Shown: positions 42,306 to 51,565, counted from the stretch's first letter. The stretch: 64,000 nt of DNA from Caldivirga sp. MU80 (GCF_001663375.1 NZ_LCTF01000001.1:1-64000); one strand, 5' to 3'. Notes: generated by a model from the letters alone, not told the origin. Made by a program: numbers and translations.

Positions 42306-43871
42306 TTACTGCCTTGGCTCTATTCTAATATCAACCTTAAACTTCCTCTTAATCCTACCAATCCTAGGCAGGCTCTTCGCCAGCACAACACCGTAGTACT
42401 CCTGGGGCACCTTAATGACCACTGTATCCTCCCTGGGCTCAATAATGACCTGGTTAAGTGGAGCGTACTTACCAATAACCCTGAGGACCTGGTCAACAGC
42501 CCTCTTACTAACCTCAACACTCCTCCTCTTCAATGGGACCACGAAGGTCTCCTCACCGAAGACGTAGATCTCGTACTCGGGCTCCTCTGTTATGAAATCC
42601 CTGACAATGACCACCGGCCTTGTTAAGTCTTCCTCCCTTAGGCCAGCCGGGATCTTAACAGTCATCTCCAGTGAGTAGACCTTACTCACGTTACCCTTAT
42701 CTATGAAGATGACGGTGTCTATTATTGACGGTAACATGCCCAGTTCAACCCTACCTATGAACCTCTGTATGGAGTCTATGGGCGACGTGGCGTGGATAAC
42801 ACCCACCATGCCTATGCCGGCTAGCCTAAGGTCAACGTAAAGCTGTATGTCGGCGGTATCCCTCATCTCATCGAATATCGTGTAGTCGGGCCTTGACAGG
42901 AGCAGTATGTCGTGGAGCTCCTCCGGGGTGGCTAAGTTCTTGGATAATTGCGTCACCTGGTCTGGAAGCACCATGTCCCTGGGCGACTCAATTGTCTTAA
43001 CCACCCTGTTCTTCGAGGCGTAGAACTCGGCTAGGGCCTGGGCGAAGGTCGTCTTACCCGCACCTGGGGCCCCACCTATAAGTATTCCCTCAGCCCCCCT
43101 CTCAAGCCTCTCAACAACCTTCGGGTGTAGGTTATACTCCTCAATGCGCTTCTTAACCAACGGCCTAACGGCTGTTATCTCTATACCATCCGACACGGGT
43201 GGGAACACAGCCACTATCCTAATGTCCCTGTACTGGACTATGAGGGAGTGGCTCCTCATAACCTCAATAACCGCCCCATTACCGCCGCTGTACGCCGTGG
43301 ACAGCACCTCCCTAACAACTCTCTCAAGGTACTCCCTATTCAACACCTTATTATCCAGGTAAACAAGCTCCCAGTTGCCTGGGGAACCCCTCTTAGCCAT
43401 GGGTAGCGTGTTCTCCTTGAGGTGTACCGACATTATGTCTGGGTATCTTTGGAACCACTTCTCAATCTCAAGTAACCCAGCCCCCTTACCTATGTAAACG
43501 TGCCTAATCCCCATGGCCTCGCAAACCCTCTTAATCATCGTATCGCTGGTTATCAGCGTGGCCCCAAGCTCCCTAGCTGTGCTGAGTATCACGTTCTCGG
43601 GGTCCTTTGGGTCAGCTGACCTAGGCACCATGTCCACGTACTCAACAGTAACGTCACCCATCTTAGAGGCCATGTTGTATATGGCGGCAACCTCCTCAAG
43701 ACCCAGGATGCCGAGGGAGGAGCCCAACTTAGCATCATCCTCAAAGCGCCTAATTATGGCTGTGTGAATGAGCAACCTACCCTTAACCCCGCCACCCTGC
43801 AGATACTCCTTTAGGGACCCATCTAGGAAGACTGACATATCCGGTATGTAAATTTCCCCAGCCGCAAGCAT
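42306..43871 (-). CDS. PIN-ATPase-KH protein (PINA family)
   Basis: The 521-residue protein joins a PIN domain (about 1-140; YIPDMSVFLDG, TARELGATLITSD), a secretion-type ATPase domain (Walker A GAPGAGKTTFAQALA near residue 275, TIFDEMRDTADI as Walker B) and a C-terminal KH-like RNA/DNA-binding domain. In Sulfolobales the PINA protein is a hexameric ATPase that promotes Holliday junction branch migration; the same order of domains is seen here. The PIN acidic residues appear kept, so nuclease activity is possible. Its promoter region is shared with the box C/D RNA candidate. Confidence 0.88.
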   Translation of the reverse strand: MLAAGEIYIPDMSVFLDGSLKEYLQGGGVKGRLLIHTAIIRRFEDDAKLGSSLGILGLEEVAAIYNMASKMGDVTVEYVDMVPRSADPKDPENVILSTARELGATLITSDTMIKRVCEAMGIRHVYIGKGAGLLEIEKWFQRYPDIMSVHLKENTLPMAKRGSPGNWELVYLDNKVLNREYLERVVREVLSTAYSGGNGAVIEVMRSHSLIVQYRDIRIVAVFPPVSDGIEITAVRPLVKKRIEEYNLHPKVVERLERGAEGILIGGAPGAGKTTFAQALAEFYASKNRVVKTIESPRDMVLPDQVTQLSKNLATPEELHDILLLSRPDYTIFDEMRDTADIQLYVDLRLAGIGMVGVIHATSPIDSIQRFIGRVELGMLPSIIDTVIFIDKGNVSKVYSLEMTVKIPAGLREEDLTRPVVIVRDFITEEPEYEIYVFGEETFVVPLKRRSVEVSKRAVDQVLRVIGKYAPLNQVIIEPREDTVVIKVPQEYYGVVLAKSLPRIGRIKRKFKVDIRIEPRQ

Positions 43872-43930
43872 TAAATATCAAGAAAAACCATAACCAGGAG
43901 GCTTAAAAACTTATAGCATAGGAACCAGTG

Positions 43931-43981
43931 GTGATGTAGCCACGCAGGCCATGAGGGAATGATGATCGACCTAAAGACTGA
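43931..43981 (+). ncRNA. Box C/D guide sRNA candidate
   Basis: Elements are in order with archaeal spacing: C box GTGATGT (43931-43937), 12-base guide, degenerate D' (ATGA at 43951-43954), four-base spacer, C' box ATGATGA (43959-43965), guide TCGACCTAAAGA (exactly 12 bases, 43966-43977) and D box CTGA (43978-43981). CTTAAAAACTTATA near 43901-43914 lies about 25 bases upstream and can serve as its promoter. The D guide would pair with UCUUUAGGUCGA and direct 2'-O-methylation at the base paired to the fifth position before the D box. The weak D' box lowers confidence. Confidence 0.6.
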
Positions 43982-44065
43982 CCATACAATCAACCTTAAC
44001 TCAGACTCACGCATGAGCCTTTAGGGTAGGGGTACCTTAAATCCACTGATTTTAAAAGGATGGCG

Positions 44066-44092
44066 TTGCGTGTCCAATAATTGGACACGCAA
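44066..44092. repeat. 27-bp palindrome (13-bp arms, 1-base centre)
   Basis: TTGCGTGTCCAAT and ATTGGACACGCAA are perfect inverted repeats around a single A. TATA-like sequences flank it on both sides (TTTTAAAAGG at 44050 and TTTAAAAACC at 44093). Perfection over 26 paired bases is far beyond chance in 64 kb. It may be an operator for divergent transcripts, a hairpin terminator of the upstream sRNA, or a mark left by a mobile element. Confidence 0.75.
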
Positions 44093-44327
44093 TTTAAAAA
44101 CCTTTCTATGCATCCGTTCAATGTTAGTGCTGCGTGGTTTAATTAACCCAACCTCGGACGTTAAGTGCCTTTACCTAACTTAAATTATCATTGGTGTACT
44201 GGGGCATGCGCCAACATGCCGCAATGAAACCAGCAATAGCCTTAATCCATGTTAATACTTTACCGCAACCAGTGGTTAGCATGTAGCTGGGATTATTATT
44301 TTTTATCTATAATAGATTGGCTAGCGT

Positions 44328-47024
44328 TTAAGAGTTAACCTTAACACCATTGGCCGTGAATATGTACTTCCCTGAACCAATCTCAATGATTATGCTGTTT
44401 CCAGCATCTCTAATTGACAGTACTCCAGCTCCTGTTGTCAGTACCTTGCCCTGGCTCCAAATTACCCTATCACCTTCCCTAATCGCCATGGATTCACTGA
44501 TCTTGGGTATGTGAACCTCGGCCGTCGTGTTGACTGGTATGGTTACCACCATGGTTAATTCACCATCGCTCCTACTCCACTCGACGGAAACCAAGCCCCT
44601 GACCGTGTATAGTGAGGCTGAGCAGTGCCTTATGCCACTTGGCATAATTGGCTTTATCATTATCCTGCTGAACCCTGGTTCAAGGGGTATTATGCCCCCT
44701 AGGTTCCTGTAGAACCACGCATCCACGCTACCCAGCATGTGGTGGTTGAGGGAGTTCATGCCACCCCCAGTTATCAACTCCCACCTCTCCCACAGGGTTG
44801 TTGCACCCTCCTTAACCATGAAACCCCAGCTTGGGTATGTTTCCTGTGTTATAGCCTTATAGGCCAGGTCCACGTAGCCGTGTTTAACCAGGACCTCGGG
44901 CACGTACTTGGCTCCGAATATACCCACCACCAGGTGCCTATTCCACTCAACCTCAACATTGTTAACGAGAGCCTTAACAATGTCGTTAACCCTGTTACCG
45001 GGCACCATGTCTAGGTATAGGGGTAGCGCATTGCATGTCTGGGAGCCTCCAAGCACCTTAACTGAGCCATCTGGTGCCGTGTACCTTGAGTAGTAGCCGC
45101 GCTCGGTTAAGAATGCTCTATTGAACGCCTCCCTAATCTCCTCCGCCTTACCCTTGAAGTAACCCTCATCCTCACCCTTACCCAGCACCCTGGCTATTTG
45201 GGCTAGGGTTAAGGCATCCCTGTGGAGTATCCATGTTGAGAGTATTTCAGGTGGGCAATACTCAATGGAGTGTATTCTACCTGGAGGCACCCACTCACCG
45301 TACTTACTGAAGTACAATAAGCCATCCTTAGCCTTGGACCATAGGAAATTCCACCACTTCTTCATTGCGTCATAGGCCTCGGCTAGGATGTCAACATCAC
45401 CGTAGTGCACGTAGAGTAGCCAGGGGATGTAGATTAGGGCAGTCCCCCAGGCTGGGTCGGCTGGGTAAAGGTTCCAGTAGGGTGGCACCACGTCCGGTAT
45501 TGACCCATCATCCTTTTGGGAATCCACCATATCCCTAATGAACTTCTCGTAATACTTAACCATGTTGAAGTTGTAGGCCGCTGAGTCTGAGGATAGCCAA
45601 GCATCCCCAAGCCACCCCATCCTCTCATCCCTCTGGGGGCAGTCGGTGACCACACCGTTCAGTATATTGGCCCTCAGGCTCCACCAGGTTATCCTATGTA
45701 TGTCGTTAACCATCCTGTCAGAGCACGATAACGAACCCACAGGTTCAAGGTCCGAGTGCACTATGACAGCCTCCACGTCGTCAATAGACGGCACGCCTGA
45801 GTAACCAGTGATCTCTGCATACCTGAAACCATGGTACGTGAACCTGGGTTCAAGAACCTCAACACCCCCACCCCTGAGCACGTACGTGTCCGTGGCCTCA
45901 GCACCCCTAATATTCTCAACATTAATAGAGCCGTCTGGGTTTACAACCTCACTATGCCTAACCTTAACCTCCATGCCACTTAACCCCCTAACCCTCAACC
46001 TAACCCAGCCAGTCATGTTCTGGCCGAAGTCAAATACGTAAACCCCAGGCCTTGGGTTATAGTACTCCCTCGGCTTCAAGGTACCCTTAACCTTGACCCC
46101 AGGTACAGTTGCGGTGGACCTAAGCCTAGCACTAGGTGGCTTAACCACGATGCATGGAGCCCAGTTAGAGTCGTTAAAGCCAGGTTCATCCCAGCCAACT
46201 GGTTCAAGCCTTGCATCGTACCTGTAACCATTGTAAATGTCATCGTATATTATGGGTCCCTTGTCCAGGCATCTCCAGGATTCATCAGTGGTTATGGTTA
46301 CTATTGACCCATTCCTCAGCTTAATCCTAATCATTGCGCCTGCCTTAGGTTCATCGTAATACTTGAGGTTCGGTATCTGGGTTCTACTTGGCGAGACTGG
46401 GCTATACCTACCCCTACCGAGTATAAGCCCCACGGCGTTTCCACCATTCCTAACCAGGTTTGTTACGTCGTAAACGCTGTAGTAGACGGTTTTATCGTAC
46501 TCGCTCCAGGGTGGGTCAAGGACCCTATCCCCCACCCTCTCCCCATTAATCCTAAGTTCATAGTAGCCCAAGCCGGTTACGTATGCCCTAGCCTCAAGAA
46601 CCTCGCCATCGATTTTAAAGGTACTCCTCAGCAACTGGCCTCCACCAATCCACTTCGCCGTCCACTCCTCACCGAGGTTGAGGAGGGCTGTCTCAAACCA
46701 CTGAATGCTGCTCCAATCCCCCTCAACACCCCTTGAGTCCCACGCCTTAACCCTCCAGTAGTACCTAGTGAAGCTGCTTAGGGGTGGTCCACCGTATTTA
46801 ACCACCTGATCCCTCGACTCAACCCTACCACTGTCCCAAACATCCCCAATGCCCTTTACCGCGTTTTCTAGGCTACTACTAACGATGATTCTGTATGCAG
46901 TTTGAAATTGACCCCTTTCCTCGTGTTCAAGTACCCAGGAGAACCTAGGCCTTTGTTCATCTATGCCAAGCGGGTTCACAGTGAACTCAACCCTGGCATC
47001 CGAAACCCTTAAACCACCAGCCAC
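44328..47024 (-). CDS. Alpha-L-rhamnosidase (GH78)
   Basis: The enzyme removes terminal rhamnose from oligosaccharides or glycosides. The 898-residue protein has the family N-terminal beta-sandwich parts (RPRFSWVLEH, YYELRINGERVGDRVLDP), the (alpha/alpha)6 barrel with DCPQRDERMGWLGDA carrying catalytic acid residues, and a C-terminal beta domain. There is no signal peptide, so it acts in the cytoplasm on imported rhamnosides. GTG 47024 is supported by a TATA box near 47034-47046. It is divergent from the dehydrogenase and rhamnonate dehydratase genes, and together they form a rhamnose locus. Confidence 0.92.
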   Translation of the reverse strand: MAGGLRVSDARVEFTVNPLGIDEQRPRFSWVLEHEERGQFQTAYRIIVSSSLENAVKGIGDVWDSGRVESRDQVVKYGGPPLSSFTRYYWRVKAWDSRGVEGDWSSIQWFETALLNLGEEWTAKWIGGGQLLRSTFKIDGEVLEARAYVTGLGYYELRINGERVGDRVLDPPWSEYDKTVYYSVYDVTNLVRNGGNAVGLILGRGRYSPVSPSRTQIPNLKYYDEPKAGAMIRIKLRNGSIVTITTDESWRCLDKGPIIYDDIYNGYRYDARLEPVGWDEPGFNDSNWAPCIVVKPPSARLRSTATVPGVKVKGTLKPREYYNPRPGVYVFDFGQNMTGWVRLRVRGLSGMEVKVRHSEVVNPDGSINVENIRGAEATDTYVLRGGGVEVLEPRFTYHGFRYAEITGYSGVPSIDDVEAVIVHSDLEPVGSLSCSDRMVNDIHRITWWSLRANILNGVVTDCPQRDERMGWLGDAWLSSDSAAYNFNMVKYYEKFIRDMVDSQKDDGSIPDVVPPYWNLYPADPAWGTALIYIPWLLYVHYGDVDILAEAYDAMKKWWNFLWSKAKDGLLYFSKYGEWVPPGRIHSIEYCPPEILSTWILHRDALTLAQIARVLGKGEDEGYFKGKAEEIREAFNRAFLTERGYYSRYTAPDGSVKVLGGSQTCNALPLYLDMVPGNRVNDIVKALVNNVEVEWNRHLVVGIFGAKYVPEVLVKHGYVDLAYKAITQETYPSWGFMVKEGATTLWERWELITGGGMNSLNHHMLGSVDAWFYRNLGGIIPLEPGFSRIMIKPIMPSGIRHCSASLYTVRGLVSVEWSRSDGELTMVVTIPVNTTAEVHIPKISESMAIREGDRVIWSQGKVLTTGAGVLSIRDAGNSIIIEIGSGKYIFTANGVKVNS

Positions 47025-47063
47025 GGTGAATGTGGATATAACTTATTTTTTAGTTTTTAACCT

Positions 47064-47134
47064 AACAGGTCAGTCCCACGCCTTAAGCCCAGCCCTTAGG
47101 ACTTAGTCTTATTGAATCGAACAGGTTAGCCCAC
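47064..47134. promoter_or_regulatory. Direct repeats in the divergent rhamnose promoter region
   Basis: AACAGGTCAGTCCCAC (47064-47079) and AACAGGTTAGCCCAC (47120-47134) agree in 14 positions and lie 56 bases apart. Each sits next to one of the two divergent TATA boxes (about 47034-47046 for the rhamnosidase, 47134-47146 for the dehydrogenase). Such placing fits binding sites for one shared regulator. Confidence 0.45.
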
Positions 47135-47167
47135 ATGTTTAAATTCCAACTTAACGCTATTACTGCT

Positions 47168-48181
47168 GTGAAGGCCCTAGTTTGGACTGCGGTTAGGAGG
47201 ATGGAGGTTAAGGATGTTCCTACGCCAACACCACAGCCCGGCTGGGTATTAATGAGGGTTAGGTACGTTGGCGTATGCGGCTCTGATGTTGGAGGCTTCC
47301 TGGGTAAGAATGAGCTACGTAGGCCACCGTTAATAATGGGCCATGAGTTCACGGGCGTTGTTGAGGAGGTTGGGCCAGGTGTTTCAAAGGACTTGATCGG
47401 CAGGTTATTTGCCGTTAACCCAATTATTGGCTGTGGGCATTGTAGGTACTGCAGGAGTGGGTTGAAGAACCTCTGCCTAATGAGGAAGATAATAGGCATA
47501 GATTACCCAGGCGCCTACGCAGAGTACGTTGCCGTGCCAGCCGATAACCTATACCCAGTCAGTGACCCGGTTAGGGGTGCCTTAGCCGAGCCATTAGCCA
47601 CTTCAATGAGGGCTGTTAGGCTATCCGGAGCTGGCCTAGGCGACTCAGTCCTGGTTATTGGAGCTGGGCCCGTTGGGGCATTGGCAGTTAAGTTACTAAG
47701 CATAGGTGGCGTTAAAGACGTAACTGTGATTGATATCAACAGGAATAGGCTTGAATGGGCGGGGAGGTGGGGGGCATCCTCAACGCTGAGCGTGACCGGT
47801 GATGAGGCGCTTAAGAGCCTTAGGGAAACCCACCCCGAAGGTTTCGATGCCGTTATTGATGCGGTTGGATCTGAGGACACCAGGGGACTTGCCATTAACG
47901 CTGTGCGTAGGGGTGGTAGGGTTATTTTCGTTGGGCTCCACGACAATGAGGTTACCATACCGGGGAACCTGATAGTGAGGAGTGAAATCGAGATTAAGGG
48001 CTCCTTCTCCTACACCGATGAGGACTTCCTTAAGGCCGTTAGGGTACTGGAGTCAGGGCTACTGGACCCGAGGGAGGGTTGGGTTGACATCAGGCCCCTT
48101 GAGAGGGGGCAGGAGACCTTCGAGGAGTTGGCCGGTACGGAAACGAAATACGTCAAGGTCATGTTTAACCCAGGTGGGTGA
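47168..48181 (+). CDS. Zinc-dependent medium-chain dehydrogenase
   Basis: An NAD(P)-dependent alcohol/polyol dehydrogenase. It has the catalytic zinc region VCGSDVGGF and GHEFTGVVEE, the structural zinc cysteines in GCGHCRYCRSGLKNLC and the Rossmann motif VIGAGPVGALAVKLL. The open frame reaches ATG 47135, but the TATA box ATGTTTAAATTCC at 47134-47146 would be inside it, so GTG 47168 (MKALVWTAVRRMEV) is the likely start. Coupled to L-rhamnonate dehydratase it may oxidise L-rhamnose, or a later intermediate such as 2-keto-3-deoxyrhamnonate. Confidence 0.88.
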   Translation: MKALVWTAVRRMEVKDVPTPTPQPGWVLMRVRYVGVCGSDVGGFLGKNELRRPPLIMGHEFTGVVEEVGPGVSKDLIGRLFAVNPIIGCGHCRYCRSGLKNLCLMRKIIGIDYPGAYAEYVAVPADNLYPVSDPVRGALAEPLATSMRAVRLSGAGLGDSVLVIGAGPVGALAVKLLSIGGVKDVTVIDINRNRLEWAGRWGASSTLSVTGDEALKSLRETHPEGFDAVIDAVGSEDTRGLAINAVRRGGRVIFVGLHDNEVTIPGNLIVRSEIEIKGSFSYTDEDFLKAVRVLESGLLDPREGWVDIRPLERGQETFEELAGTETKYVKVMFNPGG

Positions 48182-48182
48182 C

Positions 48183-49379
48183 GTGGGTAGGGTTGATGTG
48201 GAGGTTGAGTTGAAGAGGATTAAGGAGGTTAGGGCCTACGTGGTTAAGGGTGGTGGAGCGGATTACCACGACCAGTCAAGTGGACATTGGATACTCGGCT
48301 ACATAGCCACACCCATATCGATTTACCCTGAGTACAGGGCCAGCAGGGCCTCCTGGGGCTTGAATGTACTGGGCTCTGTGGTTGTTGAGGTTGAGACCAG
48401 TGACGGCGAGGTTGGGTTTGGGGTTAGCACCGGTGGTTACCCGGCGGCGTGGATAATTGAGAACCACCTATCCAGGTTTGTGGTTGGTAAGTACGTTGGT
48501 GAGGTTGAGAAGACCTGGGATCAGATGTTTAAGGCAACCATATTCTACGGTAGGAGGGGCATTGTGATGAACGCCATTTCAGCCGTCGACCTAGCCCTAT
48601 GGGACCTCATGGGTAAGGTTAGGGGCCTCCCGGTGTATGACCTATTGGGTGGGCCCGTTAGGGATGAGCTAGTGTTCTACGCCACGGGCCCAAGGCCTGA
48701 TGCGGCAAAGAGACTGGGCTTCATAGGTGGTAAACTGCCCCTCGTCCATGGCCCGGCGGATGGGGTTGAGGGTTTGAGGGATAACGTGAGGATCTTTAAG
48801 GAGGCTAGGGAGAAGGTTGGGGATGACTTCCTCTTAATGTACGACTGCTGGATGAGCCTAGACCTACCCTACGCCCAGAGGCTGCTCAGTGAGCTTAAGC
48901 CCCTTGGGTTATTCTGGATTGAGGAACCCTTCATACCTGACGACTACTGGTCCTATGGCGCATTAGCCAACGTAGCCCCACCAACGTTGGTTGCCAGTGG
49001 CGAACATGAGTCGACGATCCACGGCTTCAGGTTGCTGTTGGAGGTTGGTAAGGTTAATGTTATCCAGCCTGATGTTACTTGGGTTGGTGGAATAACGCCA
49101 ATGATTAAGATAGCTGCCCTAGCCGAGGCCTACGGTGCCTGGGTTATTCCACATGGCTCGAGCGTGTTCGGCTACCACTTCATAATAACCAGGGTTAATA
49201 GCCCATTCGCAGAGTACATAGTTACCTCACCTGACGCCACGGAGGTCACCCCACAATTCCACCCACTGCTTAAGGATGAGCCGGTGCCCCAGAACGGTAA
49301 GGTTAGGTTAAGTAGGAGGCCTGGTTTTGGCGTGGAGTTGAATAGGGACCTGCTGATAAGGCCCTTTAAGGCGGCTTAA
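48183..49379 (+). CDS. L-rhamnonate dehydratase (enolase superfamily)
   Basis: The enzyme dehydrates L-rhamnonate to 2-keto-3-deoxy-L-rhamnonate. The protein matches the rhamnonate dehydratase group closely: WDQMFKATIFYGRRGIVMNA, AVDLALWDLMGK, FYATGPRPDAAKRLGFIGGK, the metal ligands in YDCWMSLD, IEEPF and SGEHEST, and the active-site histidine in PHGSSVFGYHF. Start is GTG 48183 just after the dehydrogenase stop, with GGTGGGTGA before it; GTG 48174 is possible. The frame is open further upstream but that part overlaps the dehydrogenase. The last four bases overlap the convergent NFACT gene. Confidence 0.92.
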   Translation: MGRVDVEVELKRIKEVRAYVVKGGGADYHDQSSGHWILGYIATPISIYPEYRASRASWGLNVLGSVVVEVETSDGEVGFGVSTGGYPAAWIIENHLSRFVVGKYVGEVEKTWDQMFKATIFYGRRGIVMNAISAVDLALWDLMGKVRGLPVYDLLGGPVRDELVFYATGPRPDAAKRLGFIGGKLPLVHGPADGVEGLRDNVRIFKEAREKVGDDFLLMYDCWMSLDLPYAQRLLSELKPLGLFWIEEPFIPDDYWSYGALANVAPPTLVASGEHESTIHGFRLLLEVGKVNVIQPDVTWVGGITPMIKIAALAEAYGAWVIPHGSSVFGYHFIITRVNSPFAEYIVTSPDATEVTPQFHPLLKDEPVPQNGKVRLSRRPGFGVELNRDLLIRPFKAA

Positions 49380-51319
49380 CCGGCAATCCTGTTAAAAACC
49401 TCCTTAACCCTACCCCAATCCACCGGGTTACCCACACCCACGCTTATTATCGTTGAGGGGCCTGGTACATGCTCCATGATGTGCTCCACCGGTATCTGCC
49501 TGACCGCTGGGTGTTTGCCCATTAGCAGCTCCTTAATGTCACTGGCCACCTTGCTCCTCTCAACATTACCCGGCTTAAGTATGATGTAGTAGTTGGCGAG
49601 TGAATTAATTGCACCTGGTGGGGCTGAGACTAACCTAACGACGTCATTATCAATCCTAATGCCCACGCCAATCACCAACTCCACCCCCCTAACCCAACCC
49701 CTCTGGCCGTAGACCATGAAGCCACCCTTGGATACGTACTCACCGCTTGGAGCCCTCTTACTAACCTGCTCACCCTTGGCGTAGTAGACGTCTATTGAAT
49801 TAGCCCCAAGCTTCCACGCCTTAGAGTAGGCAGCGGCGTACTGCGATGCCTCAGCCAAGTCCGCCTGCTTAACCTCCTGGCCCTTACTAACCTTAATGAT
49901 TGTAACTGGGCCCCCTTGGATGTCTGCGTGGAGGAACACGTCCCATGGATTCATGTACCTCTTGACGAGGGTTTCATTCTGATTGGCGTCTTTGCCTGCT
50001 AACACCGGTAAGCCACCGCTGGTTATGAACCACCTAAACCTCTCAAACCACTCCCTACTTGCAATGAACCTTACGTTTGCCTTAGCCTCCTCGCTCTCCT
50101 CCCTAGCCCTACTCCTCAATTCATCTATCCTACTCCTCAACTCATTCAACTTATCCTCGGCTGCCTTCGCTTTCTTCTCAAGCCTCTTAGCCTCATTAAA
50201 GTACCTAGTTGCCGTCTCGCTCGGCTTCTCACCCAGGTTTAATTCAACCTCAGTGTCATTAACCATGACCTTAATCGCCTTCCTCAATGGGTCGTAGTCA
50301 ATAACCTTGATGTCGCCGTGCACCATGCCCTTGACGTTGGACTTGAATGTGTCCTTACTTTTAGCGTACAGGTTGAGTAATTCGCCGTGGAGTTCATTAA
50401 GTTCATAAAGCCTACTCATGATTAACTCACCCCTCCTCCTAAACTCACTTGCCTCGGTCATGTATTTGCCTATGGATTCCTCAAGCTCCCTCACCGATGA
50501 TTCAAGCCTAGCCGCCTCCTCCTCGTAATCCTTAACCTTGTCCTCAGCTGCCTTCTCCACCTCAATGGCGCTGAAGTATTCATCCACGGCCTTATTGAAG
50601 CTGGCCACCTCCCTAAACTCACCATTGATTGTGACAAGTGGTAGTGGTGATACGTATGGGGTGTTTAGGTATATAGTTGGTTTAAGTCTACCGAGGTGAA
50701 GGGCCTCGAGTATACCCCTAATGCTGAACCACGTTGAAGCCAAGTCGCTGCATCCAGACCTACTGCAAACCTCCCTGGCCCAGTCCACGCCGAGGCCAAG
50801 TCTCCTTGACAACGACTCCACGCTTAGACCAGACTCCTCAGCCACCTTGAGTAGGTTATCGAAGAACCTTGGGTCGAGGAACCTCCTTGGTGGTTCAATG
50901 TAAGTTAACCCAACCTTAACCTCCCTATCCTTCCCCCTATACTCATGTAGAACCCACTTGATGGTATCATTAACCGTGAAGATTATGTTGAACGGTGGTA
51001 TTAGCTCAAAGGTGAGTTTACCGCAGTTCATAACCATGCTTATGACCCTATCCAAGTTGGCTTCAATACCATTCACAACACAGCCCTCCACTAGCCTCCT
51101 CAGTGGGCTTGGTGATAGGCCCTGGGGTATCCTCCAGGTTTGGCTAAACCTCCTCGGGTTAGCCACGAGGTACACTATGTCGGTGCGTGTCCTTATCTTG
51201 AAGTAATGCGAGTCACCAAGCCTATAAACCCTAATAACCCTACCACCACCCACCACTGGGTTAAGCTCAGACGCTATCGCAACCAGGTCCAGCGCATTGA
51301 GGGCCTTCTTACCAAGCAC
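49376..51319 (-). CDS. NFACT/Rqc2 (NEMF) family ribosome quality control protein
   Basis: Homologues bind stalled large ribosomal subunits with peptidyl-tRNA. The 647-residue protein has the NFACT-N domain (KKALNALDLVAIASEL at the start, RRLVEGCVVNG), two HhH-like helices, a long coiled coil (about residues 255-430) and the NFACT-R domain (ASREWFERFRWFITSGGLPVL, NQNETLVKRYM, HADIQGGPVTII). These are the conserved blocks of the archaeal form. GTG 51319 fits a TATA box near 51349-51360. It lies next to aIF6 and SBDS on the same strand. Confidence 0.92.
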   Translation of the reverse strand: MLGKKALNALDLVAIASELNPVVGGGRVIRVYRLGDSHYFKIRTRTDIVYLVANPRRFSQTWRIPQGLSPSPLRRLVEGCVVNGIEANLDRVISMVMNCGKLTFELIPPFNIIFTVNDTIKWVLHEYRGKDREVKVGLTYIEPPRRFLDPRFFDNLLKVAEESGLSVESLSRRLGLGVDWAREVCSRSGCSDLASTWFSIRGILEALHLGRLKPTIYLNTPYVSPLPLVTINGEFREVASFNKAVDEYFSAIEVEKAAEDKVKDYEEEAARLESSVRELEESIGKYMTEASEFRRRGELIMSRLYELNELHGELLNLYAKSKDTFKSNVKGMVHGDIKVIDYDPLRKAIKVMVNDTEVELNLGEKPSETATRYFNEAKRLEKKAKAAEDKLNELRSRIDELRSRAREESEEAKANVRFIASREWFERFRWFITSGGLPVLAGKDANQNETLVKRYMNPWDVFLHADIQGGPVTIIKVSKGQEVKQADLAEASQYAAAYSKAWKLGANSIDVYYAKGEQVSKRAPSGEYVSKGGFMVYGQRGWVRGVELVIGVGIRIDNDVVRLVSAPPGAINSLANYYIILKPGNVERSKVASDIKELLMGKHPAVRQIPVEHIMEHVPGPSTIISVGVGNPVDWGRVKEVFNRIAG

Positions 51320-51502
51320 GGGCCTTCCAATTCACCACTGGGTGAGCCTCTATATAAAGCAAATTCATGGCGATGCTCATCATTAAGGCTGAGTAGTAAT
51401 GTACAAGGTGGCGCGGGTCCTGTGGTTGCCTTAGTTAATTATCAAGGTTAAGGTTTATAATACCTTAACCAGACTTGAATGGTGAAGGTTCGCGGTTTTA
51501 AG

Positions 51503-51552
51503 ATGATGAGACGACGGTAACCGGAGTTGATGACGATTAATGGGCGTCCTGA
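51503..51552 (+). ncRNA. Weak box C/D-like RNA candidate
   Basis: ATGATGA (51503-51509), a 12-base guide, CGGA (51522-51525), TTGATGA (51527-51533) and CTGA (51549-51552) occur in the right order. The D' box is degenerate, the spacer to C' is only one base and the second guide is 15 rather than about 12 bases, so the fit is poorer than at 43931. An upstream TATA box at 51450-51462 is some 40 bases too early. Confidence 0.25.
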
Positions 51553-51565
51553 CGAAGTAAGCAGC

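Larger units (their letters stand above)
43872..44327. other. Intergenic region with a C/D RNA and a long palindrome
   Basis: 456 bases. It holds a double TATA-like block near 43901-43915, the box C/D RNA candidate (43931-43981), the palindrome 44066-44092 between two TATA-like stretches, and a small GGCATG/CATGCC hairpin (44203-44220). I found no protein gene; the frames after the palindrome are short and broken by stops. Confidence 0.55.

Noticed and set aside
47982-48173. N-terminal extension of the rhamnonate dehydratase frame
   Set aside because: It overlaps the dehydrogenase gene out of frame, has no similarity to the family and contains Arg/Ser-rich shadow sequence.
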